NCBI GenBank assembly: GCA_017523615.1
Contig: JAFWWK010000113.1
Span: 1 to 55,209 of the forward strand
Direction of reading: 5' to 3'
Length of the DNA stretch: 55,209 bases
Source: Clostridia bacterium
Lineage (GTDB): Bacteria; Bacillota; Clostridia; Christensenellales; Aristaeellaceae
Position 1 is the stretch's first letter. Every line of letters begins with the position of its first letter. The notes beneath the pieces are model-generated. The model ran no database searches. It was given only the letters and a program-made list of their open reading frames with translations, and was not told the DNA's origin. Made by a program: the position numbers and the translations under genes. Below are positions 16,221 to 25,191 of the stretch, in pieces.

Positions 16221-18492
16221 TTTTTTCACCCCCGCCATGCGTCAGCATCCTGCGGATGATTTCCGCCGCTGTCCTTTTGCCTCGCGGACCGACGGTCGCT
16301 TCAGGGCCGACACAGGAGGGGCATCCCCGCTCGCATCCGCAGGAGGTCACATTGTCCAGGCACTGCCCCAGGATCATGTCCCGCATACGGAACGCCTTGT
16401 CCGCCAGACCGATACCCCCGGGACAATTGTCGTAAAGGATCAGGGTCGGCTTGTCGGTGAAGGGACACTTCACCTGGTAGAGCACCTGCAGGTCGTTGGG
16501 CCCGCACATCAGGTCAAAGGGAGCGGCGATGCGCATCAGGTTGGCGATGCCCAGCATGCCCCCCTGCAGGTCGTCCCGGCTGTAGCCGGAGGCGATCCTT
16601 TCATCCAGGGTCATCCAGAAAGCGGTGGTGTGCATGTCCGTTTCCGGAAGCATGACCTCCCCATAGCCGACGTTCTCGTTGGTTTCAAACCGCATTTTCT
16701 TGAAGACCTTCACCAGGGCAGTCACCTTCACCTCGCCCAGGGCGGCGCAGCCCTCTTCCCGGTCCACGTCCAGCAGGCTGAGGCTGACGTTCAGGTCGGC
16801 ATCGGTATAATAATCGCTGTCAACTTTGCGGATGTAGGCCTTGTGCCCGTCCCAGTCCAGCTTTTCAACCTGGTAGGTCTGGCCCTCATGCAGGTAAATG
16901 GCGTTTTCATGCAGAAGCATCGGCACGGTAAAACGGTCCATTTCGCCCACCAGCCTGGGATGCCCGGTATCGGTTATGTCCATGATGACGTAGTTTTCGG
17001 TCATGGCCGTGCGCAGGGATATTTCACTGGCGGGAAAATCCTCGTTGGCCCAGTGCCAGGTATCTCCCACGTGACGCACGATGCCGCTGTCCTGGAGATA
17101 ATCCAGCATTTCCTCGCTGCCCTCGGCATTTCCGAATTCCTCCCCGTCCCTAAAAGGAAGTTCATAGGCCGAACACTTAAAATGGCTCAGGAGAATGTAC
17201 AGGTTGTCCGGGTTCAGGAGGGCGCTTTCGGCGTTCTGGCTGAAAAAATATTGGGGGTGGTTCACGATGAACTGATCGAGAGGCGCTGACGAAGCCACAA
17301 AGAAAGTAGCCGAAACACCGTTGCGTCTGCCGGCGCGCCCGCTCTGCTGCCAGGTGGAGGCCACGGTGCCGGGATAGCCGCACAGGACGCAGGCCTCCAG
17401 GGAACCGATATCGATGCCCAGTTCCAGGGCGTTGGTGGACACCACCGCCCTGATGCGTCCCGAGCGCAGGCCCTGCTCGATCTCCCTGCGCTCCGTGGGC
17501 AGGTAGCCGCTCCTGTACCCGCGCACCGTACCGCTTCGTCCCAGGGGGTCCTCCACCAGTTCCTTCAGCTGGCGGGTGAGCACCTCCACCTGCAGGCGGC
17601 TGCGCCCGAAAACAATGGTGGAAACGCCGCTTTTGACCAGCATGGAAGCGATCTTCCTGGTTTCCCCAAGGACCCCCTTGCGGATGCCCAGCTGGCTGTT
17701 GACCACCGGCGGGTTGTAGAAGATCATGTGCCTTTTCCCGCTTGGGGCGCCGTTTTCGTCGATCAGTTCCACGTCGCGCCCGGTCAGCGTTTCCGCCAGT
17801 TCCTTTGGGTTGCGGATGGTGGCGCTGCACAGGATGAAGGTAGGAGATGATCCGTAGAACGCGCACAGGCGCAGCAGTCTTCGCAAAACGTTGCTCAGGT
17901 TGCTGCCGAAAATGCCGCGGTAGGCGTGGATCTCGTCGATGACGATATATTTGAGGTTTTCAAACAGCTTGACCCATTTTGTATGGTGGGGCAGGATACC
18001 GCTGTGGAGCATATCCGGGTTGGTCACCACCACGTGACCCGCCTCCCTTACCGCCTTACGGGCGCTGCCGGGAGTATCCCCGTCGTAAGTGAATGTCTTG
18101 ATATCAACGCCCAGCAGAGTGATCAGTTCGTAAAGCTCGCTGACCTGGTCGGCGCTCAGGGCTTTGGTCGGAAAAATATAGAGCGCCCGCGCGTCGTTAT
18201 CCTTCAGGATGGCCGACAGGACGGGCAGGTTATAACACAGGGTCTTCCCCGAGGCCGTGGGGGTCACCACCACAAAATCCTTCCCCCGCGCCGCGCAGGA
18301 AAACGCCCTCGCCTGATGGGTGTACAGAGCATGAACGCCGTGCTTTCCCAAAGCCGGGGGGATTCTTTCGTCCAGTTCCTCCGGCCAGGGCGCGTAGGAA
18401 GCCTCGCGGGCGGGGATCTCCTGCCAGGAGGTCACCTGTTTCATAAAGGAAGCGTCGTTTTTCAGTTTTTCAAGCAGCTGCTCCAGGTTCAT
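16207..18492 (-). CDS. mrfA: MrfA-like DEAD/DEAH-box helicase with C-terminal zinc cluster
   Basis: MrfA (YprA) is a DNA helicase used with MrfB in repair of mitomycin-type DNA adducts in Bacillus. The 761-residue protein has Walker A TPTASGKT (77-84), DEIH (186-189), the SAT-type motif ILCSATI, and ALELGIDIGS and QQSGRAGRR of the second RecA lobe. The C-terminus has CDNVTSCGCERGCPSCVGP-type cysteines, written here as the four Cys at SCGCERGCPSC, which mark the MrfA subfamily. The start at 18492 overlaps the VTC stop as TGATG, implying coupled translation. No mrfB exonuclease gene is in the window. Confidence 0.88.
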   Translation of the reverse strand: MNLEQLLEKLKNDASFMKQVTSWQEIPAREASYAPWPEELDERIPPALGKHGVHALYTHQARAFSCAARGKDFVVVTPTASGKTLCYNLPVLSAILKDNDARALYIFPTKALSADQVSELYELITLLGVDIKTFTYDGDTPGSARKAVREAGHVVVTNPDMLHSGILPHHTKWVKLFENLKYIVIDEIHAYRGIFGSNLSNVLRRLLRLCAFYGSSPTFILCSATIRNPKELAETLTGRDVELIDENGAPSGKRHMIFYNPPVVNSQLGIRKGVLGETRKIASMLVKSGVSTIVFGRSRLQVEVLTRQLKELVEDPLGRSGTVRGYRSGYLPTERREIEQGLRSGRIRAVVSTNALELGIDIGSLEACVLCGYPGTVASTWQQSGRAGRRNGVSATFFVASSAPLDQFIVNHPQYFFSQNAESALLNPDNLYILLSHFKCSAYELPFRDGEEFGNAEGSEEMLDYLQDSGIVRHVGDTWHWANEDFPASEISLRTAMTENYVIMDITDTGHPRLVGEMDRFTVPMLLHENAIYLHEGQTYQVEKLDWDGHKAYIRKVDSDYYTDADLNVSLSLLDVDREEGCAALGEVKVTALVKVFKKMRFETNENVGYGEVMLPETDMHTTAFWMTLDERIASGYSRDDLQGGMLGIANLMRIAAPFDLMCGPNDLQVLYQVKCPFTDKPTLILYDNCPGGIGLADKAFRMRDMILGQCLDNVTSCGCERGCPSCVGPEATVGPRGKRTAAEIIRRMLTHGGGEKNAEP

Positions 18493-19196
18493 CAGGCTTC
18501 CATCCCCTCGTAGCGTCTGCACATGGTGTATTTCGAAACCGCTGTCTGCACGGCCTCCGGGCATGAAAAGGAGATGATGTCGGCGATATACTGCGGCAGC
18601 ATCCGGTTGTATTTGACCTCCAGCACCATCAGGTCGCTGTCGAACACCGGAACGGTCGGGATGTCCGGGTTGAAGATATCGGTGGAGAGCATTCCCGAGC
18701 GCAGGTTTTTGTCAAAGGTGATGCGCACCTCCTCGGCCGGGTGCACGAAGGGCTCCCGGTCATAATCCACGATGACCACAGGATGCAGGAGGTTGGTCCG
18801 CATCTCCCGGAAAATGTCCCTCAGCAGGCCGTTGGATGTAAATTCCAGTCCGTCCGCGTCCGCGGCGATGAGCCTGTCGGCCAAAGAACGGGGGATCTTC
18901 ACCGAGCGCTTTGAAATATAATTGCCCACCTTGGTCTTGCATTCCATAAAGATATCCTTTCCGGAATGGTTATAGATGCGCATGCGGTACTTGTCCCTGT
19001 CCTTGACGCCGTTGAGCTTGTCATAATAAGCGCTGTTGAAAACCGTATCGAAATACAGGGAGCGTATGGCATATTCGCCCCCCTGCCGCGCAGCATGATC
19101 ATCCAGAGCGAGGACTCCCTTCAGGGCGCTTCTCAGCACCAGATACTGCCGCTGCCCGATCAGATATTTCAGTTCATGCCGTAACGGAAGGGCCAT
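18492..19196 (-). CDS. VTC-domain polyphosphate polymerase
   Basis: VTC domains synthesise polyphosphate from ATP in a basic tunnel. The 234-residue protein shows the tunnel residues in order: LRHELKYLI near the start, RSLYFDT, KYRMRIYN, MECKTKV with ISKRSVKI, VDYDREPFV, RITFDKNLRS, and VLEVKYNRMLP at the end. It has no membrane segment; its neighbour DUF4956 is membrane-embedded, so a membrane-bound synthase complex is plausible. The start (ATG at 19196) overlaps the DUF4956 stop as TAATG, and the next gene overlaps as TGATG, so expression is tightly linked. The catalytic assignment follows the family; the polymer's fate here is unknown. Confidence 0.88.
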   Translation of the reverse strand: MALPLRHELKYLIGQRQYLVLRSALKGVLALDDHAARQGGEYAIRSLYFDTVFNSAYYDKLNGVKDRDKYRMRIYNHSGKDIFMECKTKVGNYISKRSVKIPRSLADRLIAADADGLEFTSNGLLRDIFREMRTNLLHPVVIVDYDREPFVHPAEEVRITFDKNLRSGMLSTDIFNPDIPTVPVFDSDLMVLEVKYNRMLPQYIADIISFSCPEAVQTAVSKYTMCRRYEGMEA

Positions 19197-19909
19197 TATG
19201 AACCCGCCTCCGTCTGGCACGCCACCAGGGTAGCGTCATGCACGCCGTCGATGTCCAGCATCCCGCCCACCAGATCGCTCCGGCGGTCCATGCGCACTTC
19301 CACGGTCATTTCCGCGCCGTTGCGGCTTTCGGTCTTGGAGCGCAGGCGATAGAAGCGCACCATGTTTTTCAACTCATCCATGATGGCGCCTTCGGCATCC
19401 GGATCATAGTGCAGAACAAGCAGGTAGCTGTTGGGATTGCGAAAGCGCACATAGGACAAAAGCAGCAGGATCAGCGAAATGCCGATCACCACCACCAGTG
19501 CGATCAGGTACTGACCCGCGCCCAACAGGATGCCCATGGTGATGGCCCAGAACATATAGCAGGTGTCCAGGGGATCCTTCACCGCGGTGCGGAAACGGAC
19601 GATGGACAGCGCGCCGACCATACCCATGGACAGCGCCACGTTGGATCCGATGCACATGGTCACCGGCGCGGTCACCAGGGTCAGCATGATCAGGGTCATG
19701 GAAAAATTGGGGCTGTAGAGCACGCCGTGATAGGTTTTTTTATACACCAGCGAGATCAGGATGCCGATGACCAGGCCTGACAGGAGGACCGCGGCCACAT
19801 TCAGCGGGGTGAAGCTGGACATCTGGCCCGCGAGCCAGTCGCTCCAGGAGTTTGACAATACGCCGGAGGTATCGATCGTGGTGGATGTCAGAAGCGCGAT
19901 ACTGTTCAT
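19196..19909 (-). CDS. DUF4956 membrane protein
   Basis: The 237-residue protein has about four hydrophobic helices between residues 35 and 150 and a soluble C-terminal region with a ferredoxin-like look. The central VALSMGMVGALSIVRFRTAVKDPLD block is the signature of DUF4956. The family regularly neighbours VTC and CotH genes in Firmicutes, which suggests a membrane partner or channel for polyphosphate synthesis; no direct function is known to me. It begins 45 bp after cotH and overlaps the VTC gene by one base. Confidence 0.88.
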   Translation of the reverse strand: MNSIALLTSTTIDTSGVLSNSWSDWLAGQMSSFTPLNVAAVLLSGLVIGILISLVYKKTYHGVLYSPNFSMTLIMLTLVTAPVTMCIGSNVALSMGMVGALSIVRFRTAVKDPLDTCYMFWAITMGILLGAGQYLIALVVVIGISLILLLLSYVRFRNPNSYLLVLHYDPDAEGAIMDELKNMVRFYRLRSKTESRNGAEMTVEVRMDRRSDLVGGMLDIDGVHDATLVACQTEAGS

Positions 19910-19954
19910 ATGTCTTTATCCCTTCCTTAAAAAATCGTCATCGTGCTTTACGCG

Positions 19955-22900
19955 TCAAAATACGGGCTTCGGCGGGCATTTCTCGCCGAAATAGTAAAGC
20001 ATGTCCTGGTCGGTCAGGCCGAAGGCTTCCTGGGTATAGGTGTAGATGTAGTAGGGCCTGGCGACCATGGTCTGGTCCCGCATACGGGCGACACGCGTTT
20101 TCCAGTACCTCATGGCGCCGTCGGGGCTCAGGGGCGAATCGGAGTTGATCTTCTTGTCGTTGAATTCTGCCCAGCGCTCAAAGTGGATGTTCATCTCCGG
20201 CTGGATAATGGCGACGCATTCGTCCAGCTCCGCCTGCATCCTTTCTGTGCTCAGGGACTGATAGATGCCCCCCAGCTTGCGCAGGAACAGGTCCCGGTAC
20301 TCGTCCACCTCCAGGATCTTGCGGAAGATGACGTTGTTGATCTTCTGCTCGCCCATGCCCACTTCCTTCATATAGGAGTAGGGCGAATTGAAGTTGGAGC
20401 GGAAAAGGCCGTAGTCCAGGTCAAAGATCAGGCATTTCCATTTCCCGCCGGGGATCCGGTAGAACATGATGTTGCCGGGGTCGGAATCGCCGAAGAACAT
20501 CTTGATGGCAAACCAGTCCAGGTAGCTGTTGATATCGATGTTCTCGTCCAGGTAATTCCGGTCCGCGTCGCTTACGTTTGGCGAGGAAGCCGAGATCCTT
20601 TCGCGCATGGCAAGGTAATCGGTGTTGGAGCCCTGGACCACCGAGGAATTGGCCCGGATGATGTTGATCTCCTTGGCCCTGTCCAGGCTGAACCCCTCAT
20701 GCTGGGCGATGCAGTATTCGTCCTTGCGCTCCCGCATGTTGTAATGGCCCCAGTACGTCCCGTTGATATACACGATCACCGGCTTCCATGCCAGGGTTAT
20801 GATGTCCGACCCGATATATTTGTCGATCAGCCGGGTCTGCACACCGTCGGATACCCTGGTCCATACGCAGTCGTTGCCGGAATTGCGCAGGGTGAAGGAT
20901 TTATAAAAGGTGAAGGGGCGTTCCTCAAAAAGCGGGTATTCAAAATATTTCTTGCCTCCGGAGGCGTTCGCCCGGATCTTCATGCTTTTCTGGGGCATAT
21001 CCAGGCTGTAGTCGCCCATCAGGTCCATTTTGATCCCCTGACTGATCACCGCCTCGCCGGTGGACTGGAGCATATAATCCACATAGGCCGGCCGGGCTAC
21101 CTTGCCCCAGGTACGGTAAATGGTGTTCCTGAAAGGGATGCCCTTGGACTTGTCCACGTTTTCACCGACGGTCAGAAGGCCTGTCTCGCTGTTCCACAGT
21201 TCGTCAGGATCGATGATCAGCGATACCACGTCCAGGGTGTAATAGGTGTTCATGATATAGCTTGCGCTGACGGTGGACGAAGGCTGCAGCCCGGCTGTAA
21301 AATTCCGGGCCCGGATGACGGTGGTCATCTTCACGGTGATGGGCCCCTCGTAGATCATGGAATTGTCAGCCGTGGGCACCGAGCCGTCCAGCGTATAGCG
21401 CAGGGTGCCCTGCCCGCCGTTTTCGATCGCGACGGTGACCGTACCCTGATACAGCCCCGACGCAACAGTAAAGGAAGGTGTGACGGCAAAGCCCCTGAAG
21501 CCCCCGGCGTTCTGGCTGCCCGGGGTCACGGTGTCATAATAAAAAAAGCCGGCCGAGCCCCATGTCCGGCCGTAGGAATAATCCGTGGGGATCTCGGGAA
21601 GATATAGCCGGTCCAGGATCATCCCCGACGCGTCGGACAGGACCATCATCTCCCCTCCCGCCCGGGTCAGGGCAAAGCTGGCGTGAAGACGGGAGCTGTC
21701 CGATCCGGCCGAGGCGGACTTATCCAGCAGGATCACCTTGTATTCGCCCGGATAAATGACCGTTCCCTGGGGAAAGGTCCATTTTCGCGGCCAGTTGACG
21801 CTGTCGCTCAGGCCCCAGCCGGAAATATCCACGTACTGGTCCGTGGCGTTGTAGATCTCAGCCCAGTCGCAGCTTTCGACCCCCTTGATGGGAATCGTGG
21901 CATCCGCCGAGGCCATAACCTCGCTGATATATACTCCCCGGTGGTTGATCGCCCTCAGGTAATCGTCCGCCAGGCGCATGCCCTCTTCGTTGTTGATCAC
22001 ACCGGGGGTCCCAAGGGTGAACACTTTCCATTCCAGCGTCACGGGGTCGCGGCCGTAGGTCATGTCCTTGCCCAGCCCCTCCACCGTCACCCGGTCCACC
22101 AGCTGCCCGGTGACCGTGGACAGCACGATGATCTCCCTTTCGGCGCTGATGGAAAAATTGGTATGGGGATACATGGTGGCGCTTTCCAGCTTGTTCTTGC
22201 CGGAGCAGAACACCAGATAGCAGCTGCGGGGGCCGATGACCGCACCGGAGGGGAAGGTCCACTTGACCGGGCGGGTGTCGTCGTCGCTCAGGGCAAAGCC
22301 GCTCAGATCGATGGGCCTGTCGGAAGCGTTGTACAGTTCCACCCAGTCGCTCAGGTCACCGTCCTCGTCCCGGATGCCGGTCCTGGGGGCGGCCATGATC
22401 TCGTTGATCATCAGAACGCCGGGGGTCACCGAGAAATTGGCGATAAAAGCGTCATGCCCTTCCACGGTGTTCTCATACCCGGGAGAATACTTGACGCTGC
22501 GCTCCCAGGTGCCGTCCTCGTTAAGAAGGTAGCTTTCGTCGGTATTGAGGGTCGGGACCCGCACCTGGTCGATGGCCACGCCGCCGGCGTCAAACAGAAA
22601 CACGCTGTCCCCGTAGCTGGACAGCTTCATTTTGGCGTGGAGCGTCTGCAGCGGATCGTCGGCGTTGGTGCCGTCACAAAACACCAGGATGCGTTCCCCC
22701 GGGGCCAGGGTCATGTCCGGGAAAAGGAACTTGATCCGGTCGTTCCTGTCGCTCAGTCCCACGTCCTTGATATTCATGCTCCTGTCGGTGGTATTGGTAA
22801 TTTCTATCCAGTCGCCGAAAGCGCCGTTTTCATCGGGCAGGGTGGATTTGTTGTCCGACATCACCTCAGTGACCTTCAGCCCGGTATGGGACGACGCCGA

Positions 22901-23050
22901 AGGGTCTCCCGAGCCGTTGACAGCCACCGCCACCGGCTGTTTGGGCATTACCGCGATCAACAGCATCAGCGCCGCCCCCAGGATGAGAACCAGGGGAAGC
23001 CGGATATCTTTTTTATTGAAACGGGGATTCCCCCGCGGGTTTGAACGCAT
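19955..23050 (-). CDS. Secreted CotH-kinase protein with three lamin-tail domains
   Basis: The 1031-residue protein begins with a basic MRSNPRGNPRFNKK stretch and one hydrophobic segment (about 18-35), a signal anchor. Three lamin-tail-like domains follow (about 57-160, 211-325, 372-485), each opening with a VTEVMSDN/INEIMAAP/ISEVMASA strand and holding a DW(I/V/A)E(I/L)(T/Y)N motif. Then comes a chitobiase/hexosaminidase-type beta domain (about 525-590, YTLDGSVPT) and the CotH kinase (about 605-960). Kinase landmarks are GDSDPGN (854-860) and FDLDYG (876-881), matching the catalytic Asp/Asn and metal-binding Asp, so activity is expected. CotH phosphorylates spore-coat proteins in Bacillus; here the partner is unknown. 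It leads the operon with DUF4956, VTC and MrfA. Confidence 0.88.
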   Translation of the reverse strand: MRSNPRGNPRFNKKDIRLPLVLILGAALMLLIAVMPKQPVAVAVNGSGDPSASSHTGLKVTEVMSDNKSTLPDENGAFGDWIEITNTTDRSMNIKDVGLSDRNDRIKFLFPDMTLAPGERILVFCDGTNADDPLQTLHAKMKLSSYGDSVFLFDAGGVAIDQVRVPTLNTDESYLLNEDGTWERSVKYSPGYENTVEGHDAFIANFSVTPGVLMINEIMAAPRTGIRDEDGDLSDWVELYNASDRPIDLSGFALSDDDTRPVKWTFPSGAVIGPRSCYLVFCSGKNKLESATMYPHTNFSISAEREIIVLSTVTGQLVDRVTVEGLGKDMTYGRDPVTLEWKVFTLGTPGVINNEEGMRLADDYLRAINHRGVYISEVMASADATIPIKGVESCDWAEIYNATDQYVDISGWGLSDSVNWPRKWTFPQGTVIYPGEYKVILLDKSASAGSDSSRLHASFALTRAGGEMMVLSDASGMILDRLYLPEIPTDYSYGRTWGSAGFFYYDTVTPGSQNAGGFRGFAVTPSFTVASGLYQGTVTVAIENGGQGTLRYTLDGSVPTADNSMIYEGPITVKMTTVIRARNFTAGLQPSSTVSASYIMNTYYTLDVVSLIIDPDELWNSETGLLTVGENVDKSKGIPFRNTIYRTWGKVARPAYVDYMLQSTGEAVISQGIKMDLMGDYSLDMPQKSMKIRANASGGKKYFEYPLFEERPFTFYKSFTLRNSGNDCVWTRVSDGVQTRLIDKYIGSDIITLAWKPVIVYINGTYWGHYNMRERKDEYCIAQHEGFSLDRAKEINIIRANSSVVQGSNTDYLAMRERISASSPNVSDADRNYLDENIDINSYLDWFAIKMFFGDSDPGNIMFYRIPGGKWKCLIFDLDYGLFRSNFNSPYSYMKEVGMGEQKINNVIFRKILEVDEYRDLFLRKLGGIYQSLSTERMQAELDECVAIIQPEMNIHFERWAEFNDKKINSDSPLSPDGAMRYWKTRVARMRDQTMVARPYYIYTYTQEAFGLTDQDMLYYFGEKCPPKPVF

Positions 23051-23084
23051 GTCCGCTCCTTTCGCCCATGACGGGCAGGAAAGA

Positions 23085-23113
23085 TTATACCATATCCCGG
23101 CGCGGGTGAAAAG
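23085..23113 (-). promoter_or_regulatory. Promoter of the CotH operon
   Basis: The minus strand has an extended -10, TGGTATAAT, with TATAAT at 23090-23085. A -35 TTTTCA lies 16 bp away (23112-23107). The gene start is about 35 bp downstream, with AAAGGAG before the ATG. Confidence 0.7.
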
Positions 23114-23191
23114 TAAAACTTATTTATTTTCCGCCGGCGCAAATTTGTCACATTGGGGCCATCTTTTTTGCTGTACTTTTGCTCTCCTGTT

Positions 23192-23200
23192 TGGTATCAT
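23192..23200 (+). promoter_or_regulatory. Extended -10 promoter of the plus-strand membrane-protein gene
   Basis: TGGTATCAT (TG-N-TATCAT) lies about 90 bp before the start at 23289; no good -35 is seen at 17 bp. It is divergent from the CotH promoter 100 bp away. Confidence 0.5.
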
Positions 23201-23288
23201 AAAAGAACAAAAAAGGGCATCGTTTCGCTTTGCGCCCAGCGCGGCGGCGGGATGCCGCGTACCCGATACCACAACCCCGGAGGGACTT

Positions 23289-23756
23289 ATGTATACCGAA
23301 GAAGACTTTGCCCGCATCGCCGGACTGAAAAAACGCCGCATGCTCTGCCTGTGGATCCCCTTCGCGCTGCTTGCCGTTCTGATCATCGTCCTTGCGGTCA
23401 TCCGCGTACCGGAGATCTATGTTACCGTACTGACCATCCTCACCGGCGCCGCGGCGATCTTTGTCCACGGCATGTTCATCTCGCCCGTCATCGCCTATTA
23501 CCGGCATCTGGACAGCGTGATGCACGGCCGGACCCGCACGGTATCGGGCGCGTTCAAGGAAATGGGCGCGGAATCCGTGGACAAGGACGGCGTCGCCTTT
23601 TACCCGTTGATGATCAGCGTGGGGAACATGGCGGACGAGGAAGACGACCGGCTTTTGTATTACGACGCTTCGCTTCCCCGTCCTGACTTTGAAAAAGGCC
23701 GAATGATGACCTTTACTGTCCATGATAAGGCGGTCGGAAAGTTCGAACTGAACTGA
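23289..23756 (+). CDS. Small two-helix membrane protein of unknown function
   Basis: Translation from the ATG at 23289 (GGAGG 5 bases before) gives 155 residues. Hydrophobic helices are at about 19-38 (LCLWIPFALLAVLIIVLAVI) and 43-66, followed by a charged soluble region with HLDSVMHGRTRTVSG, which resembles the linker to a small beta-barrel, and ends VHDKAVGKFELN. I do not recognise the family. The same reading frame is open for several hundred bases upstream, but that part is antisense to cotH and carries no ribosome site. A terminator follows 10 bp after the stop codon, so it is probably a single-gene unit between the CotH operon and the P1 peptidase gene. Confidence 0.75.
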   Translation: MYTEEDFARIAGLKKRRMLCLWIPFALLAVLIIVLAVIRVPEIYVTVLTILTGAAAIFVHGMFISPVIAYYRHLDSVMHGRTRTVSGAFKEMGAESVDKDGVAFYPLMISVGNMADEEDDRLLYYDASLPRPDFEKGRMMTFTVHDKAVGKFELN

Positions 23757-23766
23757 CAAAAACGCA

Positions 23767-23798
23767 GCGGCCGGGAACGGCCGCGGCTTTTGATTTTT
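23767..23798 (+). terminator. Rho-independent terminator after the membrane-protein gene
   Basis: A 7-bp GC-only stem (GCGGCCG, 23767-23773; complement 23778-23784) with a GGAA loop is followed by GGCTTTTGATTTTT on the plus strand. The minus strand has GTTTTTGTC after the stem, so it may act both ways. Confidence 0.65.
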
Positions 23799-23833
23799 CG
23801 CATCTGAAAGCCATTGGCGGAAAAGGAGCGGTT

Positions 23834-24796
23834 ATGAGCGAATTCTCGGCTTGTTTTGACGGAGACATCACGCGCGTCCACGGTATCCGCGTGGGCCACG
23901 CGCAGAATATCCAGGCACGCACCGGCTGCACGGTTGTGCTGTGCCGCAAGGAAGGCGCCACAGGCGGCGTGTCGGTCCGCGGAGCGGCCCCCGGAACAAG
24001 GGAGACCGATCTGCTCCGTCCCGGAAACCTTGTGGAGCAGGTCCACGCCGTGGTCCTTTCCGGCGGCAGCGCTTTCGGCCTGGACGCCGCTTCCGGCGTC
24101 ATGCGCCAGCTGGAGATTTCCGGCATCGGATTGGATATGGGCAGCGTCCGGGTGCCTATCGTCCCTTCCGCCGTGCTTTATGACCTGGGCGTAGGCGATC
24201 CCACGGTGCGCCCCGACGCGCTGATGGGCCACACCGCCCTCCTTAACGCCGGCAAGGGAATGCTTCAGGGCGCTGTAGGCGCCGGGACCGGATGCACCGT
24301 GGGCAAGCTGGTCCCCGGCTCCGACCCCTGCCGCAGCGGCATCGGCTCCGCATCCCTGACGCTGCCGGAGGGCGTCACCGTCGGCGCCGTGTGCGCCGTC
24401 AACGCCGTGGGAGATGTCTATCACCCCCACACTGGCCAGCTTCTCGCCTCCGCCGTCATGCCCGACGGAACGCCTGTCACGGCCGACGGCATGCTGTACG
24501 GCCACGCGCCGGCCTCCCGCCAGGCACGCATCCCCGCCGGGAGCAACACCACCATAGGCGTGGTCGCCGTCGACTGCAAGCTGACCAAGGAGCAGTGCTG
24601 CCGCCTGGCGGACGTATCCCACGACGGCCTGGCCCGCACCATCCGGCCGGTCCATACCCAGATGGACGGGGATACCATGTTCTCCCTGGCCACCGCCCGC
24701 ACCGGCAGCGAGGTCAATTTCGTCAAGATCTGCGCCGCCGCCGCGGAGGTCACCGCCCGGGCCATCGCCAACGCGATCCTCTTTTCCCGCGGATGA
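23834..24796 (+). CDS. P1 (DmpA/S58) family peptidase
   Basis: This family of self-processing N-terminal-nucleophile aminopeptidases cleaves small peptides from their N-terminal end. The 320-residue protein has ITRVHGIRVGHA at the start, VVLSGGSAFGLDAASGVM (about residues 73-90) and RIPAGSNTTIGVVAVD near 236-251, where the Ser/Asn-Thr-Thr stretch is the usual autocleavage region. Gene length and order of motifs are normal. The natural substrate is unknown. Its stop overlaps the acpS start as ATGA, which ties it to the acpS-nnr operon. Confidence 0.85.
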   Translation: MSEFSACFDGDITRVHGIRVGHAQNIQARTGCTVVLCRKEGATGGVSVRGAAPGTRETDLLRPGNLVEQVHAVVLSGGSAFGLDAASGVMRQLEISGIGLDMGSVRVPIVPSAVLYDLGVGDPTVRPDALMGHTALLNAGKGMLQGAVGAGTGCTVGKLVPGSDPCRSGIGSASLTLPEGVTVGAVCAVNAVGDVYHPHTGQLLASAVMPDGTPVTADGMLYGHAPASRQARIPAGSNTTIGVVAVDCKLTKEQCCRLADVSHDGLARTIRPVHTQMDGDTMFSLATARTGSEVNFVKICAAAAEVTARAIANAILFSRG

Positions 24797-25191
24797 TCAC
24801 AGGGATCGGGTGCGATCTTTCCGAAATCGGCCGCTGGGAAGACGATGATGCCCGCTTAAGGCTGACCGGGCGCTGGTTCTGCCCGGAGGAAAGGGAATAT
24901 ATCCTTGCACGCGGAAAGGCAGCCGCCCAGTCCGCGGCGGGGATCTTCTGCGCCAAGGAGGCCCTGGTCAAGGCCCTGGGGACCGGCTTTCCCCATGTGT
25001 CTCCGCTGGATGTCTGTGTGCTGCACACCCCCGGCGGCGCACCCTATTACCGCCTTTCCGGTACGGCAGCCGCCCAGGCGGAGCGCGCCGGCGCCGGACG
25101 CTTTCATCTGTCCATATCCCACGACGGGGGCATAGCCGCCGCGTTCTGCGTCGCGGAGACCGCCCAGACCAAGGAGGACCCATGCCCGTGA
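24793..25191 (+). CDS. acpS: Holo-[acyl-carrier-protein] synthase
   Basis: AcpS attaches the phosphopantetheine arm of coenzyme A to acyl carrier protein. The 132-residue protein has MITGIGCDLSEIGRW (metal-binding Asp in the GxDxxE context) and IFCAKEALVKALG (the FxxKEAxxKA signature), with LSISHDGGIAAAF at the end. The ATG overlaps the P1 peptidase stop by four bases; an earlier in-frame ATG at 24292 would run through that gene and is not used. Its last 10 bases overlap the nnr start, and the nnr ribosome site lies within acpS. Confidence 0.93.
   Translation: MITGIGCDLSEIGRWEDDDARLRLTGRWFCPEEREYILARGKAAAQSAAGIFCAKEALVKALGTGFPHVSPLDVCVLHTPGGAPYYRLSGTAAAQAERAGAGRFHLSISHDGGIAAAFCVAETAQTKEDPCP

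Noticed and set aside
19943..21607. A 554-codon plus-strand frame and another at 21683-23044, opposite cotH
   Set aside because: Composition is His/Gly/Val-rich and typical of the antisense of a GC-rich gene; cotH itself has full domain support.
23774..23784. Plus-strand SD-like and start site for an extra small gene before the P1 peptidase
   Set aside because: It is part of the terminator hairpin and gives no sustained frame.
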